From Pseudomonas asplenii (GTDB lineage Bacteria; Pseudomonadota; Gammaproteobacteria; Pseudomonadales; Pseudomonadaceae): 64,000 nt of DNA. The notes under the pieces were generated by a model. The model saw only the letters and a list, made by a program, of their open reading frames with translations. It was not told the origin of the DNA and did no database searches. The DNA lies in assembly GCF_001293465.1 (NCBI RefSeq), contig NZ_JSYZ01000009.1:77078-141077 (forward strand), given 5' to 3'. Shown here piece after piece: positions 36,214 through 46,900 of this stretch. Positions within the stretch are counted from its first letter, which is position 1. The number at the start of each line of letters is the position of its first letter. The position numbers and the translations under genes were made by a program.

Positions 36214-37878
36214 ATGCCTCTCCAAGCACAAAGCCTCGCCCAGGAAACCCTGAGGATCCTCAAGCCCTTCTGGCTGCTGGTGGTCCTCTCGGCCGCCCTG
36301 GGGGTTGTCAGCGGCCTCAGCGTCACCGCCCTGCTGGCGACCATCAACGACGCCATGAATGCGAGCGGTGGCCCGGACACCCGTATCGCCCTGCTGTTTG
36401 GCGGCCTGTGCGTGCTGACCCTGGCCTGCTCGACCCTTTCCAACCTGCTGACCAACTACGTGGGCCAGCGGGTGGTCGCCCGGCTGCGGCAGGAACTGGC
36501 CGCCAAGGTGCTGGTGGCGCCCATCGAGCAACTGGAACGTTACCGTGCCCACCGGCTGATCCCGGTGCTGCTCAACGATGTCAGCACCATCAGCACCTTC
36601 GCCCTGTCGGTGGCCCCGATGGTGATCGCCTTCACCGTCACCGTCGGCTGCCTGGCCTACCTGGCCGCGCTGTCCTGGCAGATTCTGGCCCTGACCCTGT
36701 TGACCGTGGTCATCGGCAGCGGCGCGCAGTGGCTCGCCCACCGCGTCGGCATGCGCAGCATCCTGCGGGCGCGGGACGGCGAAGACGAGCTGCAGAAGCA
36801 CTACCAGGCGATTTCCGCCGGGGCCAAGGAACTGCGCATCCAGCGCCAGCGCCGCCAGTTCATGCACGACCAGCAGATCCACGGCACCACCGAACGCATC
36901 AGCCAGGCCAACATCCGGGCGGCGAACATCTTCGTCAGTGCCGAGACGTTCGGCTCCATGCTGTTCTTCGCGGTGATCGGCATCGCCATCACCTTCCAGG
37001 CGTTCTGGCCGAACACCGACAAGACCGTACTCGGCGGCTTCGTACTGGTCATGCTGTACATGAAGGGGCCGCTGGAACGACTGGTCACCACCATCCCGAG
37101 CATCAGCCGCGCCGAGATCGCCTTCCGCCGCATCGCCGAGCTGTCGTGGCGCTTCTCCTCGCCGGAACCGCACCTGCTGGTGAGCGACCGGGACATCGGG
37201 CCGATGCCGCTGCAGAGCATCGAGCTGCGCCAGTTGCGCTACGACTACCCGCCGGTCGAAGGCGTTCCGCCGTTTCACCTGGGACCGGTCGACCTGACCA
37301 TCCGCCAGGGCGAAATCGTCTTCATCGTCGGCGAGAACGGTTGCGGCAAGACCACCCTGATCAAGCTGCTGCTGGGCCTGTACACGCCACAACAGGGCGA
37401 AGTCCGCCTCAATGGCAGCCCGGTCAGCGCCCAGGGCCTGGACGACTATCGCCAGCTGTTCACCACCATCTTCGCCGACTACTACCTGTTCGACGAAGTG
37501 GCCCAGGGCGGCACGCCGCTGCCACCGGAGTCGATCAAGTACCTGGAACGCCTGGACATCGCCCACAAGGTCAGCATCCGCGACGGCAGCTTCAGCACCA
37601 CCGATCTGTCCACCGGCCAGCGCAAGCGCCTGGCGCTGCTCAATGCCTGGCTGGAACAACGCCCGGTGCTGGTGTTCGACGAATGGGCCGCCGACCAGGA
37701 TCCGGCGTTTCGCCGGGTGTTCTACACCGAGCTGCTGCCCGAGCTGCGCGACCAGGGCAAGACCATCATCGTCATCTCCCACGATGACCGCTATTTCCCG
37801 GTGGCCGACCAACTGGTGCGCATGCAGGCCGGGCAGATCCAGGTCGAACGCGTGCAACGCGAGGCCGTACCCGCCTGA
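36214..37878 (+). CDS. pvdE: PvdE, inner-membrane ABC exporter of the pyoverdine precursor
   Basis: A 554-residue cyclic-peptide-type ABC exporter (SyrD/PvdE family). Six N-terminal membrane helices span about residues 15-290. The ATPase follows, with Walker A GENGCGKT at 373-380, signature LSTGQRKRL, Walker B VLVFDEWAADQDP and a switch His in IIVISHDDRYF. It moves acylated ferribactin into the periplasm for PvdP/M/N/O. The frame is open 42 bases upstream, but ATG 36214 fits the family N terminus. In PAO1 pvdF separates pvdO from pvdE; here only 82 bases lie between. Confidence 0.93.
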   Translation: MPLQAQSLAQETLRILKPFWLLVVLSAALGVVSGLSVTALLATINDAMNASGGPDTRIALLFGGLCVLTLACSTLSNLLTNYVGQRVVARLRQELAAKVLVAPIEQLERYRAHRLIPVLLNDVSTISTFALSVAPMVIAFTVTVGCLAYLAALSWQILALTLLTVVIGSGAQWLAHRVGMRSILRARDGEDELQKHYQAISAGAKELRIQRQRRQFMHDQQIHGTTERISQANIRAANIFVSAETFGSMLFFAVIGIAITFQAFWPNTDKTVLGGFVLVMLYMKGPLERLVTTIPSISRAEIAFRRIAELSWRFSSPEPHLLVSDRDIGPMPLQSIELRQLRYDYPPVEGVPPFHLGPVDLTIRQGEIVFIVGENGCGKTTLIKLLLGLYTPQQGEVRLNGSPVSAQGLDDYRQLFTTIFADYYLFDEVAQGGTPLPPESIKYLERLDIAHKVSIRDGSFSTTDLSTGQRKRLALLNAWLEQRPVLVFDEWAADQDPAFRRVFYTELLPELRDQGKTIIVISHDDRYFPVADQLVRMQAGQIQVERVQREAVPA

Positions 37879-37887
37879 CACCCACCA

Positions 37888-37908
37888 CCCCGCGCGCAAG
37901 GCGCGGGG
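37888..37908 (+). terminator. Hairpin after pvdE
   Basis: CCCCGCGC (37888-37895) pairs perfectly with GCGCGGGG (37901-37908) over a 5-base loop. No T-run follows, so termination would be weak or partial. It separates pvdE from the PvdS promoter of fpvA. Confidence 0.5.
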
Positions 37909-37918
37909 TGAACCCGCC

Positions 37919-37942
37919 TAAATTACCCCGCCGCCCGTTCGT
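37919..37942 (+). promoter_or_regulatory. PvdS promoter of fpvA
   Basis: TAAAT at 37919-37923 and CGT at 37940-37942 with 16 bases between, 184 bases before the fpvA ATG. Downstream CGTTCTTCC matches the pvdM box. FpvI is expected to use the same region; its own element was not distinguished. Confidence 0.78.
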
Positions 37943-38126
37943 TCTTCCTATAGCCAGCGACCCGACAGTCCCTCCGGCATTGCGTTGCGCGCACAACGCC
38001 CATGGAAGAACGCCCCCTCACCGAAATTTTTCCGCTTTGTTTTCCGATTTTGTCGGGCTGGTGCGTCTTCTTCTCAAGTAAGAACAATTCCTACTCGCTT
38101 TTCCACACTTAGAAAGAGCTGAAAGA

Positions 38127-40625
38127 ATGCCGACAACACATCGACTGACCCCCTTGAGCAAGGCCTTGCTGGTTCGCAAGATGCTGCGCTCGCCTGTCAC
38201 GCTCGGCGCCATGGGGATGGCGCTGGCACTGCCGATGGCTGCACAGGTACAGGCCCAGGAGTTCGAATTCAACATCGCCGCCCAGCCACTGGCGGCGGCC
38301 CTGCAGGAACTGGGGCGCCAGGGCAATATCCAGGTGCTGTACAACCCGGAGCGGGTGCAGGGCCTGCAGGGGGCAGCGGTCAAGGGCAAGCTCACCCCGG
38401 GCCAGGCGGCCAGCGAGTTGCTGAAGAACACCGGTGTGAACTACAGCTTCCAGGGCGACACCCTGACCCTGAGCAGTGCCCCGGCCACCACCAGCTCGGG
38501 CCTGAACCTGGCGGCCACCACCATCAGCGGGCAGGCCCAGACCCTGGGCACCAGCACCGACGGCACCGGCTCCTACACCACCGGCGCGGTGACCATCGGC
38601 AAGACCGCGCATTCGCTGCGGGAAACACCGCAGTCGGTCACGGTGGTGACCCGCCAGCAGATGGATGACAAGAACCTCACCAAGCTCGACGAGGTGATGG
38701 CCCAGACCACCGGTATCACCCGCTCCAATCGCAACTTCGGCGGTAACGTTTTCAACTCCCGCGGCTTTACCCTGGAAGACGACAGTTACATGATCGATGG
38801 CGTTCCAGGGTTGGCCTACAACCTCACCGGCTGGATCCGGCCCGACATGGCGGTATTCGATCGCGTCGAGGTCCTGCGCGGCGCTTCCGGCCTGTTGGTC
38901 GGTGCCGGCAACCCCGGTGGTGCGGTCAACCTGGTGCGCAAGCGTCCGACTTCCGATCCGCGCTTCTCGATCAGCACCAGTGCCGGCTCCTGGGACAATT
39001 ACCGCATGGACCTGGACGGCAGCGGCCGGCTCAATGAGCAAGGCACCCTGCGCGGTCGTGCCGTGGTCGCCTATGAGGATCGTGGCTATTTCCAGGATGG
39101 GCTCAACTCCCAGACCCCATTGCTGTACGGCATCGTCGAAGCCGATCTGAACGACTCCACGACCCTGGCCGTCGGCCTGCGCCATCAACGCACGCTCTAC
39201 CAGGGCTACACGATTTTCGGCCTGCCGCGCTACAACAACGGTCGAGAGATTGACGTTTCACGCTCCACCTCGCTGGGCCAGGACTGGAACCGCCACGAAA
39301 TCGAAGTCAACGAAGTCTTCGCCGACCTGGAACACCATCTCAACGACAACTGGACCAGCAAGGTCTCGGTGACCCAGTCGCAGAGCATGTTCAACCAGCG
39401 TGTGGCCTATTCACAGGGTGCCTTGGACCCTGCGACTCAGAGCGGAACCTTTCTCTCCAACACCCAGTTCCGCCGTGAATACGTCACCAGCAAGGGGATC
39501 GATGGTCATGTTTCGGGCAACTTCGACGCCTTTGGCCTGACCCACGAGTTGATGGTCGGCGCCAACTGGTCGCAGCAACATATCCTGAGCAAGCAGTCAC
39601 TGGTACCGATCGACCTGCCGATCGACGTCTTCGACCCCAACCACCATCTTATCTCCAAGCCGCAGCAACCGTCCTGGCAGAGCCTGGACGATATCACCCA
39701 GCGCCAGTATGGCCTCTACAGCACCTTGCGCCTGCGCCTGGCCGAGCCTTTGAGCCTGGTACTCGGTGGCCGACTGAGCTGGTACAAGAACGACAACACG
39801 CGATACGACTATCCCAGCGACATCACGGGTATAACGGCCACCAGGGCCACCCCCAACGACTACCGTGAAGACAAAAAATTCACACCCTTCGCCGGGCTTA
39901 TCTACGACCTGGATGAACAGTGGTCGTGGTACGCCAGCTATGCCGATATCTTCCGCCCACAGAGCAATTACCGGACCGAAACCGGCAAGAGCCTGAAACC
40001 GACCCTGGGCTCGAACTATGAAACCGGCATCAAGGGTGCGCTGTATGATGGCCGCCTGAATGTCTCCGCTGCGGTGTTCTACATCAAGCAGAAAGACCTG
40101 TTCCAGACAGACGACGCCACGACCGCCGCAAACCCCGATGCCTGCCAGCGAAACAACCCCAGCAGCGGCTCCTGCTATGTAAACGGTCCACCCAGCACCA
40201 GCAAGGGCGTAGAGCTGGAAGCCAGCGGCGAAGTCGCCACCGGCTGGCAGATGAGCGCCGGCTACACCTACAACATCACCCGCAACGACGACGGCTCTTC
40301 AATCGACTCGGAAACGCCGAAACACATGCTGCGCGTTTCCACCATGTACAACCTGCAAGGCGACCTGAATCGCCTGAGCGTGGGCGGCGGCGTATCGACC
40401 CAGAGTGGTTACGTATCGCACTTCAACGACCAGGATATTCCCAACCCGGGCCGGGCCATCTGGGATGCACGGACGCAATACAAGCTGGACGACCACTGGA
40501 AACTGTCGTTCGACCTGAAGAACGTCTTCGACAAGAAGTACTACGAGGCGACCGGCGAACTGCGTCGCGGCAGCTACTACGGCGAGCCCCGCAACTTCAT
40601 GGTCACCCTGCGCGGCGACTTCTGA
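38127..40625 (+). CDS. fpvA: FpvA, ferripyoverdine TonB-dependent receptor
   Basis: An 832-residue outer-membrane transporter. The signal peptide ends near AQVQAQE. The STN signalling domain spans about residues 45-115 (FNIAAQPLAAALQELGRQ), followed by the plug (RETPQSVTVVTRQQM, VEVLRGASGLLVGAGNPGGAVNLVRKRP). The beta-barrel ends VTLRGDF with the terminal aromatic. The neighbouring peptide-synthesis genes show it is the receptor for the strain's own pyoverdine. Its STN domain would signal to FpvI and PvdS through an anti-sigma factor, but no fpvR is in the window. It is convergent with the terminal NRPS gene. Confidence 0.93.
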   Translation: MPTTHRLTPLSKALLVRKMLRSPVTLGAMGMALALPMAAQVQAQEFEFNIAAQPLAAALQELGRQGNIQVLYNPERVQGLQGAAVKGKLTPGQAASELLKNTGVNYSFQGDTLTLSSAPATTSSGLNLAATTISGQAQTLGTSTDGTGSYTTGAVTIGKTAHSLRETPQSVTVVTRQQMDDKNLTKLDEVMAQTTGITRSNRNFGGNVFNSRGFTLEDDSYMIDGVPGLAYNLTGWIRPDMAVFDRVEVLRGASGLLVGAGNPGGAVNLVRKRPTSDPRFSISTSAGSWDNYRMDLDGSGRLNEQGTLRGRAVVAYEDRGYFQDGLNSQTPLLYGIVEADLNDSTTLAVGLRHQRTLYQGYTIFGLPRYNNGREIDVSRSTSLGQDWNRHEIEVNEVFADLEHHLNDNWTSKVSVTQSQSMFNQRVAYSQGALDPATQSGTFLSNTQFRREYVTSKGIDGHVSGNFDAFGLTHELMVGANWSQQHILSKQSLVPIDLPIDVFDPNHHLISKPQQPSWQSLDDITQRQYGLYSTLRLRLAEPLSLVLGGRLSWYKNDNTRYDYPSDITGITATRATPNDYREDKKFTPFAGLIYDLDEQWSWYASYADIFRPQSNYRTETGKSLKPTLGSNYETGIKGALYDGRLNVSAAVFYIKQKDLFQTDDATTAANPDACQRNNPSSGSCYVNGPPSTSKGVELEASGEVATGWQMSAGYTYNITRNDDGSSIDSETPKHMLRVSTMYNLQGDLNRLSVGGGVSTQSGYVSHFNDQDIPNPGRAIWDARTQYKLDDHWKLSFDLKNVFDKKYYEATGELRRGSYYGEPRNFMVTLRGDF

Positions 40626-40648
40626 TCGCACAAGGTTGGCGTCAAAAG

Positions 40649-40675
40649 AACCAAGGGGCGACCCTTGGTTTTTTT
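40649..40675 (+). terminator. Rho-independent terminator of fpvA
   Basis: A 9-bp stem AACCAAGGG / CCCTTGGTT around a GCGA loop, followed by a T-run, 23 bases after the fpvA stop. This is a textbook intrinsic terminator. Confidence 0.88.
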
Positions 40676-40871
40676 ATGGGCGACTGTTTCTGTGGCGGGC
40701 GGGCTTGCCCACGCTCGGCTGCGAAGCGGCCCTGGAACCGCAGCACTCGGCTCATCTGATCCGCCGGGTGCCCAGGGGCCGCTACACGCCCCAGCGCGGG
40801 CAACCCCGCTCGCCACACGATCAGTCACCCGGAACAGGAATGCAGTAGCTGAACCGTGGATTCGCGGAATG

Positions 40872-40901
40872 AAAAAGCCAGGGCGCGGGCCCTGGCTTTT
40901 T
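40872..40901 (-). terminator. Bidirectional intrinsic terminator of the NRPS operon
   Basis: AAAAAGCCAGGG (40872-40883) pairs with CCCTGGCTTTTT (40890-40901). The A-run/T-run symmetry lets it work on both strands; it lies 18 bases past the minus-strand pvdD stop. Between the two terminators (40676-40871) only non-coding, GC-rich repeat-like sequence is seen. Confidence 0.85.
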
Positions 40902-40919
40902 CATTTCCCGCCGGCTCAG

Positions 40920-43900
40920 TCAGACTGACTTCAGACGCTCCAGTACCGCCGTCAACAACGCCTGGGAGAGAATGATGCTGTCATGGTTCTCCTCCAGCGC
41001 CATCGAGGTGGCCAGCCCATTACGCGAGCACTGCTCCACCAGCACGGCCTGCGCCGCGCCGATTTCCTCGGCGGTCTTGCTCGCCCCCGCCCACCAGCAA
41101 TCCGGCTTGACCTGCAACGGCTTGAGCGTGAAGGCCTCGCTGAGGATCGCGTTGGTGCGCAACAGGCGGTAGCCGGTCTCGATTTCGTCCTGCACGGCGA
41201 TATCGCGGTAGACCTCACGCAGGCCCTCGGCGCTGACACCGCCGACCAACGCAACCTGGTCGATGACCCAGTCGGCAATCACCTGCTCATCGTCCCACTG
41301 CGCCCGCGCCTGCTCGATCAGCCCGACGATGGTCTGCTCCTCGACGCCGGGAACGAAGGCCAGGAGGCTGCCCACCAGGTTCGCGAACAGGCTCTGCTCC
41401 GGCGCCGCGGCGTCCGGCACCGGCTCCTGCTCGGGCGCAAAGACCTCCAGTGCCGCCGGCAGGCTGGTGTCCACCAGGCCGAGGAAACTCACCTGGTCGC
41501 CGCTCTGCTCCAGTACATGGGCCACTTCGATCGCCAGGGCCCCGCCCAGGGACCAGCCCAGCAGGTTGTATGGCCCCTCGGGCTGGGTCTGCCGGATCTG
41601 CTGGACGTAGTAGCCGACCATCTCTTCCCAGGAACGGTCGAACCAGCCCGGCACCACATAGCTCTTGTTGACCAGCCCGTAGACCCGTCGTTCGTCCTTC
41701 AGTTGCCCCGCCAACGGATAGTAGGAGTAGGTGCCGCCGCCGCCCGGTGGCAGGCAGAACAGCGGAGCATTATCCGCGTGGCAACCGTTCATGCTGATGA
41801 CCGGCGTCTTCACCTTCGCCTCGCCTTCGCGCATGAAATCGGCGAGGTCGGCCAGTGTCTCCATCAGCAGGAAGTCGTGCAGCTTGATCGTCACACCGAA
41901 GGCCTCACGCAGCCGGCCGACCAGAGAGATCACCAGCAGCGAATGTCCGCCCAGCTCGAAGAAGTTATCGTTCAGGCCGACCGTCTCGACCTTCAGCAAC
42001 TCGGCCCAGATATCGGCCAGGCGCTGTTCCAGTTCGGTCCGCGGGGCGACATGGCTGCGCTGTACCGCGTTGGCATCCGGCAGTGGCAGCGCCTTGCGGT
42101 CCAGCTTGCCGTTCGGCGTCAGCGGCATCCGCTCCAGCACCACCAGGTGCGCAGGCACCATATAGTCCGGCAGGCCGGCCTTCAGATGCGACCGGAGTTG
42201 TGCATACAGTGACTCCCAGGGCTGCTCGACGCCCGCCTCGCTGAGCACCAGGTAGGCGGCCAGCTGCTTGCCGGTCGGCCCATCGAGGTCGATCACACTG
42301 CTTTCGCGGACGGCGGCGTGTTCCTGCAGGCGGGCCTCGATTTCACCCAGTTCGATACGGAAGCCGCGGATCTTCACCTGATGGTCGAGACGACTGACGT
42401 ACTCGATCACGCCCTGTTCGCGATAACGGGTCAGGTCCCCCGTGCGGTACAGGCGCCCACCGCCCTGCTCGTCGAACGGATCGGGGACGAAACGCTCGGC
42501 GGTCAATCCCGGGCGTTGATGGTAGCCGCGGGCCAGGCCGTGACCGCCGATCAGCAGCTCACCGCGCGCGCCCAGCGGCAGGGTATCGAAGTCATCCCCG
42601 AGGATATGCAGGCGGGTATTGGCGATCGGACGCCCCAGCCAGACATCGTCGCTGGCGGTCAGGTAGTGGGCGGCGGACCAGATCGTCGTCTCGGTCGGGC
42701 CGTAGACGTTCCAGACATGCCCGGCTTGCTCGATCAGCCGCTGCGCCAGTTCGGCACTCAACGCCTCGCCGCCGCAGAGGACCTTGCGCCCGGCCAGGAG
42801 ACCGGCCGGGGCCTGGTCGAGCAGCATGCGCCAGGTCGATGGGGTCGCCTGGACCAGGCTGACCGCGTGACGCTCGATCGACTCGACCAGCCGTTGCGGA
42901 TCCTTGTTGTCGCCCTTGTCCAGCAAGACCACCGCAGCGCCGCACATCAATGGCAGGTACAGCTCCAGACCGGCGATATCGAATGACAGCGAAGTCAGCG
43001 ACAGCACCCGGTCGCGGGCATCGATCCCCGGCTGTTCGGCCATGCTGAAGAGGAAGTTGCTCAAGCCTTCGTGGCGCACCGCGACGCCCTTGGGCTTGCC
43101 GGTGGAACCCGAGGTGTAGATCACATAGGCCAGGTTGTCCGGTTGTGCCAGGTTCGCCAGCGCAGCCTCATCCACACCATCACGCCACTGCTGCTCGCGG
43201 TCCAGGCACAGGCTGCGCACGCCCTCGGGGAGCGGCAGGCGCTCCAGCAACGGGCTCTGGGTCAGCAGCAGTTGCAGGCCGCTGTCCTGCATCATGTAGG
43301 CCAGCCGGTCCTCGGGGAAATCCGGGTCCAGCGGCACATAGGCACCGCCGGCCTTGAGGATCGCCAGCAGGCCCAGCAGCATGTCCGGCCCGCGCTCGAC
43401 CGCGATCCCCACCAGCACGTCAGGCCCCACGCCCGCCTGGCGCAAGGTCTGCGCCAGCTGGTTGGAACGCTGGTCCAACTGCCGGTAGCTCATGCGCCCC
43501 TCGTGCCAGATCAGCGCCGTATCCTCGGGCGTCCGCCCGGCCTGGGCCTCGATCAGGCCATGCACGCAGGCCTGGACCGGGTAGGCCGCCTCGGTCCGGT
43601 TCCATTCCCGCTCGATCTGCTGCCGTTCGCTGTCGCTCAGCAACGGCAGGTCGGCAACCCGCTGGCTCGCATCGCGGCTGATCGCCACCAGCAACGCCCG
43701 CCAATGACGCGCCATGCGCTCGATCGTGCCGCGGTCGAACAGCGCGGTGGCATAGGTCAGGGTCGCCCCCAGGCCCTGCTCATGCTCGCTGGTGTCCAGG
43801 GTCAGGTCGAACTGCGCGGTATGGCTGGCCGGCACCAGGCCCTGCACCTGCAGCCCGGACAGTTGATGGCCTTCGCCACTGACCTGGCTCTGGTGGTTGT

Positions 43901-46900
43901 ACATCACCTGGAACAGCGGGCTGTGGCTCAGGCTACGCTCCGGCTGCAGGGCCTCCACCAGTTGTTCGAATGGCAGGTCCTGGTGACCCTGGGCCTGCAG
44001 GGCGGTTCTCTTCACCTGTTGCAGCAGTTCGGTGAAGGTCAGCGCCGCATGGAATTCGGCCTTGAGCACCTGGGTGTTGACGAAGAAGCCGATCAGGCGT
44101 TCGGTCTCGACCCGCGTCCGGTTGGCGACGGGAACGCCCACGCGGATATCGGCCTGCCCGGAGTAACGCTGCAGCAAGGTCTGGAACGAGGCCAGCAACA
44201 GCATGAACAGAGTGACGCCCTGCTCGCGGGCCGTGGTTTTCAGGGCCTGCACCAGTTGCGAATCCAGTTCGACCGACAGCCGATCGCCGGCATGGCTCTG
44301 CTGGGTCGGCCGCGGCCGGTCCAGCGGCAGTTCGAGGACCGGCTGCTCGCCGCCCAGTTGGGCCTGCCAGTAATCCAGCTGGCGACGCTGTTCGCCCGCC
44401 TCCATCCATTGCCGCTGCCACACGGCATAGTCGGCATACTGGATCGGCAGCTCCGGCAGTTCGGCCGCGCGCCCCTGGCTGCCGGCTTCATACAACTGCA
44501 CCAGTTCGTCGACCATGACCGGCATCGACCAGCCATCGGCAACGATATGATGCACGGTCAGGACCAGGACATGGGCCTGCGGCGCCAGGCGCAGCAGCTT
44601 CACCCGCAACAGTGGCCCCTGCTCCAGATCGAATGGCTGGCGGATTTCCTCGTCGATGTAGTGGGCGATCTCCGCCTCGCCGGCGGACTGCGCACAGGCA
44701 TCGACCGTCAGCGTGAACGCCGTTGCCGGATGAATGACCTGCACCGCCCGCTCGCCGTCCTGGCGGAAGGTGGTACGCAGCACTTCGTGACGAGCGCACA
44801 GGGCCTCGAAGCTGCGCCGCAGCTCCTCGACATCCAGGGCCCCCTCAAGCCGCAGGGCAGCCGGGATATTGTAGGCGGCACTGTCCGGCTCCAGTTGCCA
44901 GAGGAACCACTGGCGCTGCTGGGCATAGGACAACGCCAGCGGCTGGTCACGCCCGATCGGCAGCAGCGCCGGCGCCCGGTTGAGCGTACCCTGGGCGACC
45001 CGTTCGGCGAACTCGGCCAGGTTGTCGGCCTCGAACAGTGTACGCAGGGGCACCTCGACATCGAGCCCCTGGCGCACCCGGGAAATCACCTGGGTCGCCA
45101 TCAGCGAATGCCCGCCCAGGTCGAAGAAGTTGTCGCCCAGACCGACCCGGTCGACCTTCAGCACGTCCTGCCAGATCCCGGCCAGGGCTTGCTCCAGCGC
45201 GGTCTGCGGGGCCCGATACTCGAACTGCGCGAGATTGGCCTGCGGAGCCGGCAGGGCCTTGCGATCGACCTTGCCGTTCGGGGTCAGCGGCAGTCGCTCC
45301 AGCAGGATCAGGTGAGACGGCACCATGTAGTCCGGCAGACCGGCCTTCAACCACTCCCTCAGCTCGCGCCGCAACGCTTCCCTTGCCGCCTCGGTATCCT
45401 GGCCCGCCTGCTCGGCCACCAGGTACGCGGCCAGTTGTTTGCCCGCCGGGCCATCGATATCGATGACCACGGCTTCGCGGACGCCGGCATGCTCCTGCAA
45501 CCGCGCCTCGATTTCGCCCAGCTCGATGCGGAAACCGCGGATCTTCACCTGGTGGTCCAGGCGTCCGGCGTACTCGATCACGCCGTCGCCATGGTAGCGG
45601 GTCAGGTCGCCGGTACGGTACAGGCGGCCACCGCCCTTGCGGTCGAACGGATCCGGAATGAAGCGTTCGGCGGTCAACCCCGGACGCTGGTGATAGCCCC
45701 GCGCCAGGCCGTCGCCACCGATCAGCAGTTCGCCACGGGCGCCCGGCGGCAGCACGTCGAAGTCGTCGCTGAGGATATGCAGGCGGGTGTTGGCGATCGG
45801 CCGGCCGAGCCGGATGTCGTCGCTCGAGGTCAGGTAGTGTCGCGCCGACCAGATGGTGGTTTCGGTCGGGCCATAGACGTTCCAGACATGCCCGGCCTGC
45901 TCGATCAGCCGCTGCGCCAGCTCGGCGCTCAGGGCTTCACCCCCGCAGAGCACCTTGCAGCCGGCCAGCAGGCCCGGCGGCGCGCTGTCGAGCAGCATGC
46001 GCCAGGTCGACGGCGTCGCCTGGATCACCGTGACCTGGCGTCGGCCGATGATCTCCAGCAAGGCCTGCGGATCCTTGTTCTGCTGTTGGCGCAGCAGTAC
46101 CACCGCCGCGCCGCGCATCAGCGTCAGGTACAGCTCCAGCCCGGCGATGTCGAAGGACAGCGAGGTCAACGACAGCACCCGGTCCGAAGGCTCGACACCC
46201 GGCTGTTCGGCCATGCTGAAGAGGAAGTTCACCAGCGCCCCGTGCGGCACCGCCACGCCCTTGGGCTTGCCGGTGGAGCCGGAGGTGTAGATCACGTAGG
46301 CCAGGTTGTCCGGCTGCGCCAGGTTGGCCAGCGGTGCCTCGTCGACCCCGTGCAGCCAGTCCTGCGACTGGTCGAGGAACAGGCTGCGCACTTCGGCGCC
46401 GAGGGCCTGGTGGATACTCAAGTGACTCTCGGTCAGCAACAACGCCAGCCCGCTGTCCTGCACCATGTACGCCAGGCGATCGGCCGGAAAGTCCGGGTCC
46501 AGCGGCACGTAGGCGCCACCGGCCTTGAGGATCGCCAGCAGGCCCACCAGCATCTGCGGGCCGCGCTCCACGGCCACGCCGACCAGCACATCCGGCCCCA
46601 CGCTCAATTCCCGCAGCTTGTGGGCCAGGCGGTTGGAATGCCGGTCCAGTTGCTGGTAGCTCATGTCCGCATCATCGAACAGCAGGGCCGTCGCCTGCGG
46701 CGTCAGGCGGCTCTGTTCGGCAATCAGCTCATGAATGCAGCGGCCTGCCGGGTAGTCGGCCTCACTGCGGTTCCAGTCGACGACGATCCGCTGGCGCTCG
46801 TCATCGTCGAGCATCGGCAGTTCGACCACGCGGCGATGGGCGCCGCTGGCAATCGCCGCCAGCAGGTTGCGCCAGTGGCCGGCCATGCGCTCGATGGTCG

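Noticed and set aside
40676-40871. Possible small gene between fpvA and pvdD terminators
   Set aside because: Short frames only, with REP-like GC-rich sequence flanked by two strong terminators and no start signal.
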